Shown here piece by piece: positions 51,277 through 60,153 of a stretch of DNA of 64,000 nt. The first letter of the stretch is position 1, and each line of letters starts with the position of its first letter. The DNA comes from Candidatus Eiseniibacteriota bacterium. Lineage in GTDB: Bacteria > Orphanbacterota > Orphanbacteria > Orphanbacterales > Orphanbacteraceae. Under the pieces are notes generated by a model, which saw nothing but the letters and a program-made list of their open reading frames with translations, was not told where the DNA came from and made no database searches. The DNA lies in contig JAJRWB010000014.1 in assembly GCA_024276995.1 (NCBI GenBank), forward strand, positions 62,001 to 126,000, given 5' to 3'. The position numbers and the translations under genes were made by a program.

Positions 51277-52664
51277 CACGACGCGTCCCGGCCGCTTCGC
51301 CCGGAGGAGATCGCCGGGAGGAGGCGAATCCGCCCGGCGGCGCGGGGAAAGCGGAAGAAGCGCATTCTGCCGGCGCTTCGGCGGATCAGGATGATACCGA
51401 GACTGCCCATGAGAACGTTGGCCGCCCACATCGAGACGGCGGGGGGAAGGTAGCCTCTGTCCGCGAGTTTTTCGCCCCCCGTGAGGAAAAGGTAGTAGAT
51501 CACGAAGAAGGCGATGCTGAAGCCGGCGCCCACCCCCAGACCGCCTCTCCTCGCGCGGATCCCGAGCGGCCCCCCGAGGAGGACGAAGACGATGCACGCC
51601 ACGGGAAGGGCGTATTTCTTGTGGACCTCCACCATGTAGCGGTCGATCTTCTTTTGCCGGTCGTCGATCCTCTTCGAAAGGGCGGCGAGCTCGCGTCCCG
51701 AATCACGGATGGCCCGGCCGTATTCCCGGACGCGGAACGGTTCGATCGATCGTTTTTCCTTTTCCGGGGGACCCATCCTGTGGAGAATATCGAGCCGGGC
51801 GGCAATGAAGTTCGAAATGCTCTTCCTCCCTTCCGCCTCGATCTTGGCGATCTCTTCCCTGTACCCGGAAACCCGTTCGAGCATGTCGGCGGAACTGAGT
51901 TCCCTGTCCCCGCGGGTCTTCTTCTCCGATCGGACGAGATCGGACCCGATATTGGTGATTCTCACCGTGTGGGTTTCGAAGAGGATCCGCTGGTAGCGAT
52001 CGGGGTTCTTCGCGTCCACCGCGTGGATCTCGCCGTCCTCGAGGTAGAGGTTGAGCACGTTTCCCCCGTCGGTGAATTCGAGGCGTCCCCGTTTCGCGAT
52101 GATCGTTTCCTCTTCCTTGCCGGCGGCGTTCTTCTGGATCGTCACCGACTCGATCTCCGACGTTCTCTCGTTCAGCTTTTCCACGCGGATCGTATATCCT
52201 TGAACATTGTTGAAGGCGCCCGCCTTGATCGCGAGGGCGGGCCGTTTCCTGTGAATACTGATCAGAAGACTCGCGAGTCGATGGTTCGCGTCGGGAAGGA
52301 CATCGTTGTTGAACTGGACGAGGAGCGCGGCGACGACGATCGATGCGACGATCGGCGGAGAGAGAATCTGCCACATGCTCATCCCGGCGGCCTTCATGGC
52401 GGTGATCTCGTTGTTCGCCGAAAGCCGGCCGAACGCCATCAGGGCGGCGACGAGTGTCGCCATGGGAACGATGAGCGCCACCATCCATCCGAGGGAGAGG
52501 AAGAAGACCTCCGCCACCACGCCGAGGGCGATTCCCTTCCCGAGAAACAGGTCGATGTAGTCGACGAGCATATCCATGACCAGGATGAAGGTGATCACCG
52601 CCATGCCGGCGAGGAAAGGCCCGATGTGCTGCTTGAGGATGTAGAGGCTCAGGGTACGTGTCAT
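51276..52664 (-). CDS. lptF: LPS export permease LptF (YjgP/YjgQ family)
   Basis: 462 residues from the ATG ending at 52664 (GGGAG on the minus strand upstream); a longer frame from 52751 overlaps the promoter. It starts TRTLSLYILKQHIGPFLAGMAVITFILVMDMLVDYIDLFLGKG. It is about 100 residues longer than E. coli LptF; the extra part lies at about 225-330, between the jellyroll and the last helices, and is highly charged and helical (LERVSGYREEIAKIEAEGRKSISNF...). First gene of a two-gene minus-strand operon. Confidence 0.9.
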   Translation of the reverse strand: MTRTLSLYILKQHIGPFLAGMAVITFILVMDMLVDYIDLFLGKGIALGVVAEVFFLSLGWMVALIVPMATLVAALMAFGRLSANNEITAMKAAGMSMWQILSPPIVASIVVAALLVQFNNDVLPDANHRLASLLISIHRKRPALAIKAGAFNNVQGYTIRVEKLNERTSEIESVTIQKNAAGKEEETIIAKRGRLEFTDGGNVLNLYLEDGEIHAVDAKNPDRYQRILFETHTVRITNIGSDLVRSEKKTRGDRELSSADMLERVSGYREEIAKIEAEGRKSISNFIAARLDILHRMGPPEKEKRSIEPFRVREYGRAIRDSGRELAALSKRIDDRQKKIDRYMVEVHKKYALPVACIVFVLLGGPLGIRARRGGLGVGAGFSIAFFVIYYLFLTGGEKLADRGYLPPAVSMWAANVLMGSLGIILIRRSAGRMRFFRFPRAAGRIRLLPAISSGRSGRDAS

Positions 52665-52686
52665 TCCAGCTCCCTTCCAGCATCCC

Positions 52687-52715
52687 ACCTTATAAGATGA
52701 ACCCCGCCCACTCAA
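52687..52715 (-). promoter_or_regulatory. Sigma-70-type promoter of lptFG
   Basis: On the minus strand TTGAGT (52710-52715) and TAAGGT (52687-52692) are separated by 17 bp; TATAAG overlaps the -10 region at 15 bp. The start codon of lptF follows about 20 bp later. Confidence 0.45.
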
Positions 52716-52878
52716 TCGCCTTTCCATCGATTCGTCTCCGGTGGAGGACAAGCCGTCCCGCTCCGGGTACGTTTGGATCGACGTCGCGCCGGAAACGGGA
52801 GAACCGCGGGGCCGACGGTGTGGTGTGGTTCTTGCATCTCATTGATACGGCACAGGATACAATCCTGTCCCTCCGCGA

Positions 52879-52910
52879 GCCGCCACGGCGGTTTCCCCTG
52901 CCGTGGCGGC
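52879..52910. repeat. Perfect 11-bp inverted repeat upstream of the sprA sigma-54 promoter
   Basis: GCCGCCACGGC (52879-52889) and its exact complement GCCGTGGCGGC (52900-52910) are separated by 10 bases, so the arm centres are 21 bp (two helical turns) apart. The right arm ends 5 bp before the sigma-54 element. It has no following T run, so it is not a terminator. A site for a dimeric regulator is the simplest reading. Confidence 0.6.
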
Positions 52911-52915
52911 ACCGA

Positions 52916-52930
52916 TGGCACGACGTTTGC
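52916..52930 (+). promoter_or_regulatory. Sigma-54 (-24/-12) promoter of sprA
   Basis: TGGCACGACGTTTGC matches the core TGGCACG-N4-TTGC exactly, GG (52917-52918) and GC (52929-52930) 10 bases apart. It is in the 399-bp divergent gap between lptF and sprA, giving a leader of about 120 bases. No convincing TTGACA-type promoter lies on this strand in the gap; TACAAT at 52858-52863 has no matching -35. Confidence 0.72.
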
Positions 52931-53010
52931 GATTCTCATCATGGTTTTCACCCGGCGGCGAGGTCTGTCCGGATGTCTATGGAATCGGTTCATTTCCCCA
53001 GGCGGGGGAA

Positions 53011-53040
53011 GGGTCGCCGGAAACGGGGATCCCGCGACCC
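53011..53040 (+). promoter_or_regulatory. Hairpin in the sprA leader just before its ribosome binding site
   Basis: GGGTCGC (53011-53017) pairs with GCGACCC (53034-53040); past one mismatch the stem adds two more pairs. It lies about 10 bases upstream of GAGAGG (53050-53055), the likely SD for TTG 53064, and could influence translation or mRNA stability. Confidence 0.35.
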
Positions 53041-53063
53041 GGCCGCCGGAGAGGTCACCTATC

Positions 53064-56000
53064 TTGGGCAGGGTTTCCACACGCCCTCACCGGGCGATAC
53101 TTGCCCTTCTCCTCGGCTCGCTCCTGCAGGCGGGGACGCTGCTCGGCGTTGAGGTGCCGATCCGCGAACCGAGTCTCATCCGGAACTGTGTCGACCGGAA
53201 TTATCCTCCCCCCATGGCGGGCGTGGGCGGCGCCCCGTACCCGGAAGGGCCGCTCACGCGCCTCAAGGTGAAGGAGAAGATATCGAAGACGACCACCACC
53301 GTGCGGGTCGACCTCGATCGCCGCGTCGTGGTGGTGGTCGCCTCGAGGGACGGCGTCCCTCTCACGTGGCCGTGGGTCGGCACCTTCGAGGAGTACCGCG
53401 CCGAGTGGGAACGATTCGAACGCTTTCGGAAAATGAAAAACATCGGGGTGGGGGGGAAGAAGAAGGGAGGGGGGCCGCGTGAGACGGGCCTTTTCGATAT
53501 CGACCTTCCGGTTCGCTTCCCCAAGACGCTGAGCCGCATTATCGGCCAGGGGGCGAACATCAAGGTTTCGGGAAGCGAATCGATCACCTTCTCGGGGGAA
53601 ACGCGTTACAACCTGAAGAACCGGGCGAACGAAGCGGGCGGCCAGAGGATCTTTCCCGAACTCGACATGCGCCAACAGCTCCAGGTGAACCTCACCGGAA
53701 CGATCGGCCAGAAGGTGAAAGTCGAGATGCAGCACAACTCCGAATCCCAGGTCCCCCTCGAGAACAGGATCAAACTTCGATACGAGGGTGATGAAGACGA
53801 GGTGATCAGCAAGATCGAGGTGGGGAACACGAACCTGAGTCTCCCGGGAAACCAGTTCGTCAGCTTGAGCGCGCAACAGCAGGGCCTGTTCGGCATCAAG
53901 GTGATGGGCAAGGCGGGAAAGCTCGACTTCACGTCCGTTCTCAGCCAGCAGCAGGGACAGACCGACCGGGAAACGTTCTCCGGCCGGTCGAGGCGCGACT
54001 CGGTGGTCATCGACGACTTGAACTACGTTCGGAACCGCTATTTCGTGGTAAACGACTACGATTCGATCGTCGACATTCGCGTCTTTCTCGACGACGACAA
54101 CGTGACCAACAACGACGGCTCCCAGCTCCCCGGAAAGGCGTTTCTCTACGACACCACCGACGCGTTCAACCGAGACGTTTTCGAGATCGGGGCTTTCGAC
54201 GAACTCGTCGTGGCGCAGGACTTTATCATCCTGAAGGAAGTCGGCCTTCTCCAGATGCAGCGCTCCCTCCGGGATAATGAGCAAATCGCCGTCTGGTTCA
54301 CCCGTTGGAACGGCGCCCTCGGTCGGATCGACACGGTCGGCTTCGTTCCCGACCCGGTGCCGGCGGTGTTCGCCGCCGGCGACAGCGTCGAGCTGAAGAT
54401 GATCCGGCCCCGTGCCGAGGATTACCGTCCTCCGCCGATCGACGACAGCCAGACCGATTCGAGGTTCGCCCTCACGTGGTACTACCAGCTTCGGAACGTC
54501 TACGACTTGAGGGCGCGGAATATCAAGAAGGAGAACTTCGAGATCACCATCTACCGGAAGGAGCCCGGCGCCACCGAGCGGTTCGACCGCGACGAGAACG
54601 GCATACCGTTCATCCAGATCATGGGTCTCGACCTGATCGGCGACAACGAGACGAATCTTCCCGATTTCAAAGTCGACGATTTCTACTGGGCATGCGATCC
54701 GAGGGTCAATCCGGGCACGTCGAACCGTCTCGACGAGCGCTTCCGGCCCCTCTCGGCGCCCGACACCCTCGGCCTTCCGCCGGGGAACCTCCCGTTCTGG
54801 CCCGACCGGCTCGTCTATCTGGACGACGGGCTTCTCTGGTTCCCCGATCCTCGCCCGTTCGATCCGCAGTACAACCACCAGAAATGCGGCGACGAGGTGC
54901 TCACCCTCGCCGAGAGGAACCGCACGATCTACGACAAGTACGATCCGAAGGCGACCGACTCGCGCTACGAAATCGAGGTGAAGTACTCCACCGCGCAGTC
55001 ATCGTTATCCCTCGGTCGATCGAATATCCTCGAAGGGAGCGAGGTGGTGAAACTGAACGGCCGGACACTCACGCGGGGGACCGATTACCGAATCATCTAC
55101 GAGATCGGCCAGATCGAATTCATGACCGACGAAGCGCTTGACGACAACGCCGACATATCGATCGACTTCGAGTACGCTCCTTTTCTCGCGCAGGCGCAGA
55201 AATCGCTCATCGGGACCGCCCTTTCGTACAATATGTCCGACAAGCTGAGCATGTCGGGGATCTTCCTCTACAAAGGGAAACGCACTCCCTTCCGGCGTCC
55301 CCGTCTCGGCCAGGAGCCGTCCCGGATCTTCGTCAGCGGCCTGTCGCTCAACACGAACCGCCAAGTCGATTTTCTCACCCGGTGGATCGATGCCGTGCCC
55401 GGCATCCGGGCGCGGGAGAAGTCGAACCTCTCGCTCTCGTTTGAAACGGCGGCCACCTTCCCGAACCCGAATACGAAGAACGCGATCTATGTCGATGACA
55501 TGGAAGGAACGGAAGAGGTCTCTTCGTTCGGCCTCACCCGGCGACAGTGGTACTACATGTCGATTCCCTCGTTGCCGGGGGCGGTGAGCGAACTCGAACC
55601 GTCAAACCGCTTCATCGACGTCGACTGGTACAACCCGAAAAACGCCACCACCCGAGGCGACCTGAACCCCGACCTCACGCAGGACGAGAAGATCAAGTTC
55701 ATCCCGGTCATCGAGGTCGCCCTACGGAAGGGGACGATCGCGAGCGGAGGCGCGGACGGAAGCGGTGGGTGGGGAGGGATCATGCGCCTCGTGTCGAAGA
55801 CGGGACTCGATTTGAAGGACCGGAAGTTTCTCGAGGTGTGGGTGAACGATTTCGGGAAGAACAAGGGCCGGATGCACATCGACATGGGGCTTCTCGGCGA
55901 GGACGCGATGTGGGGCCTCGATCCCCCCAACGGCGAGATCGATACGGAAGACTCGAACCTCGACGGTGTGCTCGACGATTCGGGCAACGACGACCCGCTG

Positions 56001-59000
56001 CTCGACGAGGACACCGGCTTCGACGGCCTGTTCGACGCGGACGAACCTCCCGGCGCCGAGGATGACAACTGGGCGTACGACGAGAACGAGCCGGACGACT
56101 ATTCGAGGATCAACGGGAGCGAGGGAAACGGCTATCTCGACACCGAGGACCTGAACGGGAACGGGGGGAGTCCCGACAGGGAAAAGGGATACTTCCGATT
56201 CGATCTCGATTTCGAGAGTGGTGAGAACGTGGTCGCCCACGGCTTGCAGGAGGAAGGGAAGAACTGGAGGCTCTACAGGATTCCTCTCGCGAAGGCGAAG
56301 GCGACGACCATCGAAAGCGAGCCGACCTTCGATCAGGGGATCAAGTATGTGCGAATCTGGTTCGAGGGGGTCGACACCACCGACGCCCGCTTCCAGATCG
56401 CCTCGATGGAAGTGACGGGAAACCGCTGGCTCGAAGCGGGGATCCAGGATACATTGGGGAACCGGATCGCCGATTCCGACCTCCCCCCGGACGAGATTTT
56501 CGCCGCCGGCGTGATCAACAACAAGGACGGCGAGGACTATGACGCCCCCCCGGTGGAGATTCTCGTCCAGCGGGGGATCCCGGAGAAGGAACAGTCGCTC
56601 CTCGTGCAGTACGAAAACATCAGGCCGGGGCACACGGGAACCGTCTTCCGGGCCCTCTTCGAGGACGAGGACTACACCCGCTATGAGCAGATGGAATACT
56701 GGGTGCAGCTCGCCGACCCGAACCGCCCGGAAGAGACCGACGTGTTCGAAGATCCCTTCCCTGTTTTCTTCTATCGTTTCGGCGGCGATTCGCTCAATTT
56801 CTACGAGGTGAGCGACACCCTCGATGGAAGCGGATGGCAGCGGGTGGAGGTCGACCTCGCCGAGATGACGCGCCTCAAGCTGATCGAAGAGAGCGATACG
56901 ATCTCTTTGTGGGGGAAGAATGTTCCGGTCCGCTCGAGCGAAAGGGATGGGCGGGTGCTTCGTGTGGTCGGCCAGCCGAGCATGACGAAGGTGAGGCGTC
57001 TCACCTTCGGTGTGATGAACCCGTCGAAGACGAAAGAACTGACCGGCATCATATGGGTCGACGATCTTCGCCTCGTGAACGTGAAAGGGGACGCCGGCTA
57101 TGCGGCGCGCTTCGGCCTCGATGTTTCCCTTTCCGATTTTCTTTCGCTCAGCGGCGACCTGCGTGTCGTCGGGAAGGAGTTCCGGCAGCTCACCGGAGGC
57201 GGTGGAGGACCGAGCGGCAGAACGGAGGACAATCCGCGCAAGGGGAGCGACAACCGCTCGCTTTCCCTCAAGGGGAAGGTCAATCTCTCGAAGTTTCTCG
57301 AAGGTCCGGGGATTACGCTGCCGGTCGACTGGGGATGGTCGTCCACGCTGAGTGCGCCGGAACTGCAGACGGGGTCCGACATCGTTCTCGAGAATCCCGC
57401 GGATGAGAAATCAGAGAGCCATGCGAAGAACATCGGCATCAACCTCAACCGATCACGCAAGTCGGGGAATCCCTTCCTCTACTACACGCTCGACAACATG
57501 AACCTCCGTGTATCGGCCGATCGGAAGGAGGCGCTCGGCCCGACGAAGATCGACAGTTCGTGGTCGGTCGGGGTCGACTGGCGCTACACGTACAGCCCGC
57601 GGTTCAAGACCGACCTCACCGTGTTCCGCGACTGGCGGGTGAACCCTCTTCCCAAGAGCGGCCAACTGACGGCGAGCCGAAAACGAAACGAAACGAGAAG
57701 CCTCGATGTCCGCTCCGGGAACACGAGAATCTCCGCGGGGCGCACAACGACGTCGTCCTTCACGTTCGCCATGTCGCCGCTGAACAGCAAGACGGTGGGG
57801 ACGAATTTCGAATTCTCCGCCACGAGGGATCATCTCTATGGGAATCCGCTTTCCATCTTTCCGTCGCTCAACAGCGGGTTCGAAACGAAGCGGAATCACA
57901 GCGGCAGCGTGACATACACGCCGGGGTTCCGGAAGTATCTCGGGTGGTTGAATCCGAAATTCTCCTACGATACGCGCTTCACAGACGATCAGCCTCCCAC
58001 GAGGACGGTGACGGAGGTCGACCCGGTCACCGGGGAGGTGAGCACCGTGCGGCGGATTCACAACGTGGGGAACCAGAACACGTCCCGCGTCGACTTCTCG
58101 GTGAGCCTCCGTAAGCTCGCCGCCCTGCTTCCCGGCGGGACGAAACAGACCGGTCCCGGGGCGAGGCAGAGCAACGCTCCGCCGGACAGCGCCTCCGCCG
58201 CGCCGGCGAATAGGAAAGGGCCGGGCGCCTTGTCGATCGCGAAGGCGATCCGTTCCTTCGGTTCGAGGATCGGCGATATTAGCGGATCGGTGGCTTTGAA
58301 GAAGAGCTCGGGGTACAATGATCTTTCGGGGAGGCCCGGCCTCGACTACCAGTTCGGCCTGAAATCGGAGGTGGATGAGAACCTCCAGTTCAACCAGGGA
58401 GTGCAAAGGAGGAGAGCGGACAAGAGCCGGGACCTGCAGACGCGCGCCTCAACGGCGATACGTCTCCCCCGTTCGATGAATCTGCGCCTCTCGTTCAACC
58501 GCTCGCTCCAAAAGAGCGACCAAAGCCGCAACAAGTCGGAAAAGGAATCGATCACCTGGCCGGAATTCAACTATTCGTGGGACGGAATCGAGGATCTGGG
58601 AAAGCTCAAGAAGTACGTCAAGAATGCCTCTCTCAACGTGTCGTACCGCGGAAAGAGGGACCGCTCGGGCGTCTCCCTCTCCGACCTCGACACGGAGAGG
58701 AAATCGAAGAGTTGGTCGCCCCTCGCGCAGATCGACGCCGAGTGGGTGAACGGGCTGAGAAGCCAGGTCTCCGTCGACCAGTCGGAAGAGCGGGATCGGA
58801 ACCTGAGAGGCGGGGGTTCGGAGACGATCCGCACGAGCCGGGACGTCACCGGATCGGTGAGCTACACGAAGTCGACCCGCAAGAAGGTGAACATCCCGAT
58901 CCTCGGGAAGGGGAGGAAGGGGAGCACCTACACGGCGACCACCACGTTCCGGCTTTCGGTCCGCTACTCCCGTCAGAAGGAGGAGGAACCGAAGCGCGAT

Positions 59001-59174
59001 CTTCTGAATACGAACAGGCGAACATTCGATATATCGCCCTCCGTCTCGTGGACATGGCTGCAGAATCTGTCGGGAAGCCTCGAACTGAGATTCGGGGAGA
59101 ACAGGGACCTGAAGAATGAGAACAAGAGTACCCGGACGGTGGGGGCTTCGGTTTCCGCGCTCTTCAAGTTCTAG
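53064..59174 (+). CDS. sprA: Cell-surface protein SprA (type IX secretion translocon)
   Basis: 2036 residues from TTG 53064 (GAGAGG upstream); the earlier in-frame start would lie before the promoter. Signal peptide about 1-28 (AILALLLGSLLQAGTLLG). SprA/Sov features: FDIDLPVRFPKTLSRIIGQGANIKVSGSESITFSG near residue 150, NRIKLRYEGDEDEVISKIEVGNTNLSLPGNQF, SALFGIKVMGK-like segment (QGLFGIKVMGKAGKLDFTSVLSQQQGQ), and NAIYVDDMEGTE at about residue 810. An Asp-rich calcium-type stretch spans about 960-1045. The C-terminal half is long strands ending in Phe (SALFKF). In Bacteroidetes SprA is the ~36-strand outer-membrane channel of the T9SS, working with PorV. Somewhat shorter than the usual ~2400. 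Confidence 0.93.
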   Translation: MGRVSTRPHRAILALLLGSLLQAGTLLGVEVPIREPSLIRNCVDRNYPPPMAGVGGAPYPEGPLTRLKVKEKISKTTTTVRVDLDRRVVVVVASRDGVPLTWPWVGTFEEYRAEWERFERFRKMKNIGVGGKKKGGGPRETGLFDIDLPVRFPKTLSRIIGQGANIKVSGSESITFSGETRYNLKNRANEAGGQRIFPELDMRQQLQVNLTGTIGQKVKVEMQHNSESQVPLENRIKLRYEGDEDEVISKIEVGNTNLSLPGNQFVSLSAQQQGLFGIKVMGKAGKLDFTSVLSQQQGQTDRETFSGRSRRDSVVIDDLNYVRNRYFVVNDYDSIVDIRVFLDDDNVTNNDGSQLPGKAFLYDTTDAFNRDVFEIGAFDELVVAQDFIILKEVGLLQMQRSLRDNEQIAVWFTRWNGALGRIDTVGFVPDPVPAVFAAGDSVELKMIRPRAEDYRPPPIDDSQTDSRFALTWYYQLRNVYDLRARNIKKENFEITIYRKEPGATERFDRDENGIPFIQIMGLDLIGDNETNLPDFKVDDFYWACDPRVNPGTSNRLDERFRPLSAPDTLGLPPGNLPFWPDRLVYLDDGLLWFPDPRPFDPQYNHQKCGDEVLTLAERNRTIYDKYDPKATDSRYEIEVKYSTAQSSLSLGRSNILEGSEVVKLNGRTLTRGTDYRIIYEIGQIEFMTDEALDDNADISIDFEYAPFLAQAQKSLIGTALSYNMSDKLSMSGIFLYKGKRTPFRRPRLGQEPSRIFVSGLSLNTNRQVDFLTRWIDAVPGIRAREKSNLSLSFETAATFPNPNTKNAIYVDDMEGTEEVSSFGLTRRQWYYMSIPSLPGAVSELEPSNRFIDVDWYNPKNATTRGDLNPDLTQDEKIKFIPVIEVALRKGTIASGGADGSGGWGGIMRLVSKTGLDLKDRKFLEVWVNDFGKNKGRMHIDMGLLGEDAMWGLDPPNGEIDTEDSNLDGVLDDSGNDDPLLDEDTGFDGLFDADEPPGAEDDNWAYDENEPDDYSRINGSEGNGYLDTEDLNGNGGSPDREKGYFRFDLDFESGENVVAHGLQEEGKNWRLYRIPLAKAKATTIESEPTFDQGIKYVRIWFEGVDTTDARFQIASMEVTGNRWLEAGIQDTLGNRIADSDLPPDEIFAAGVINNKDGEDYDAPPVEILVQRGIPEKEQSLLVQYENIRPGHTGTVFRALFEDEDYTRYEQMEYWVQLADPNRPEETDVFEDPFPVFFYRFGGDSLNFYEVSDTLDGSGWQRVEVDLAEMTRLKLIEESDTISLWGKNVPVRSSERDGRVLRVVGQPSMTKVRRLTFGVMNPSKTKELTGIIWVDDLRLVNVKGDAGYAARFGLDVSLSDFLSLSGDLRVVGKEFRQLTGGGGGPSGRTEDNPRKGSDNRSLSLKGKVNLSKFLEGPGITLPVDWGWSSTLSAPELQTGSDIVLENPADEKSESHAKNIGINLNRSRKSGNPFLYYTLDNMNLRVSADRKEALGPTKIDSSWSVGVDWRYTYSPRFKTDLTVFRDWRVNPLPKSGQLTASRKRNETRSLDVRSGNTRISAGRTTTSSFTFAMSPLNSKTVGTNFEFSATRDHLYGNPLSIFPSLNSGFETKRNHSGSVTYTPGFRKYLGWLNPKFSYDTRFTDDQPPTRTVTEVDPVTGEVSTVRRIHNVGNQNTSRVDFSVSLRKLAALLPGGTKQTGPGARQSNAPPDSASAAPANRKGPGALSIAKAIRSFGSRIGDISGSVALKKSSGYNDLSGRPGLDYQFGLKSEVDENLQFNQGVQRRRADKSRDLQTRASTAIRLPRSMNLRLSFNRSLQKSDQSRNKSEKESITWPEFNYSWDGIEDLGKLKKYVKNASLNVSYRGKRDRSGVSLSDLDTERKSKSWSPLAQIDAEWVNGLRSQVSVDQSEERDRNLRGGGSETIRTSRDVTGSVSYTKSTRKKVNIPILGKGRKGSTYTATTTFRLSVRYSRQKEEEPKRDLLNTNRRTFDISPSVSWTWLQNLSGSLELRFGENRDLKNENKSTRTVGASVSALFKF

Positions 59175-60057
59175 CGCGGTCACCGTCGTCCTCGGTCTGG
59201 TGTGGGCGATGCCGTCGTTCGACGGGAGCGTCGCGATGAAATACCTGGAAGAGCAGGTCGCTTTCGGGCCGCGGGTGCCGGGAAGCGACGCGCATCAAAA
59301 GACGCTCGCATACATCACCGCCGCCCTCGAAGAGAGCGCGGACCGCGTGACCGGCCGGGACTTCACCCTCGTGAGCGCCCTCACGGGAGATACGACGGTC
59401 TGCCGGAACGTGATCGCCTCGTTCGGCCCCGAACGGAAGGATCGGATCTTCTTCGCCGCCCACTGGGATTCGAGGGCGCTCGCCGACCGGGAAGGGGACG
59501 GCGCGAAAAGGATGAAGCCGGTGCCGGGGGCGAACGACGGGGCTTCGGGCGTTGCGATTCTTCTCGCCTTGGCGCCCCTTCTGGCGGAAAATCCCCCGCC
59601 GGTGGGCGTCGATCTTCTCTTTCTCGACGGCGAGGACCAGGGCGTTCCGGGGGATCCCGCCACGTTCTGCGCCGGATCGCAGGCGATGGCCGCCGCGGCG
59701 TCGATCACCGGTTTTCGACCGGCGTGGGGGCTGGTAATCGATCTCGTGGCCGGGAAGAGGGTGAAATACTACCCCGAGGAGCACACCGTCCGCCTCTACC
59801 CGGGGTTGATGAATACCGTCCTCGATATCGTCGAGAAGAAACTGCCCGGCGACGTCGACCGTTCCCGCTAGATCGACGTGTACGACGATCATGTCCCCTT
59901 CCTCGAGGCGGGAATCCCGTGCGCCGTCCTTTTCGGCGCGGGGGACCCGAACTGGCACACCCTCTCCGACATTCCCCGCCACTGTTCGGAAAGGAAGCTC
60001 GCGGGCGTGGGAGGTCTCCTTCTCGAGCTCGTTTACGGCGATTACGAATTGCCTTGA
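59116..60057 (+). pseudogene. M28-family metallopeptidase / glutaminyl-cyclase-like gene interrupted by an in-frame TAG
   Basis: ATG 59116 overlaps sprA by 59 bp. Signal-like N-terminus about 1-34. Zinc ligands of the M28 fold are present: His116 (FAAHWDSRA), Asp141 (GANDGASGVAIL), Glu173 (LFLDGEDQG) and Asp209 (LVIDLVAG). Translation stops at TAG 59869-59871 after 251 residues, but the same frame continues for 61 codons to TGA 60055-60057 with clear family sequence: YDDHVPFLEAGIPCAVLF and NWHTLSDIP, which includes the last zinc ligand His (codon 59956-59958). The truncated product lacks it and should be inactive. TAG is an ordinary stop in many neighbouring genes, so a nonsense mutation or sequencing error is most likely; readthrough is possible. 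Confidence 0.75.
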
Positions 60058-60082
60058 CACGATCCGAAAGATCCCTTAGCGT
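60054..60082 (+). promoter_or_regulatory. Sigma-70-type promoter of the rimP-nusA-infB operon
   Basis: TTGACA at 60054-60059, 17-bp spacer, TAGCGT at 60077-60082. The -35 box includes the final stop codon of the broken peptidase gene. About 70 bp of leader precede rimP. Confidence 0.6.
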
Positions 60083-60153
60083 GGTAAAACCCTCGGGCGC
60101 CGGCCGTTCGAGGGCATTCTTATGACTGTTTTCCCGTTACAGGGAGTAGGCCG

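Noticed and set aside
52879-52910. Intrinsic terminator upstream of sprA
   Set aside because: Although the 11-bp stem is strong, no T run follows on either strand and no gene ends here; both flanking genes start from this gap.
59869-59871. TAG reassigned to an amino acid throughout this genome
   Set aside because: TAG ends many intact neighbouring genes at family-typical C-termini (for example the receptor, tolC-type, rplU, rpmA, kdsB, sprA, nusA), so wholesale reassignment is excluded; only a local event remains.
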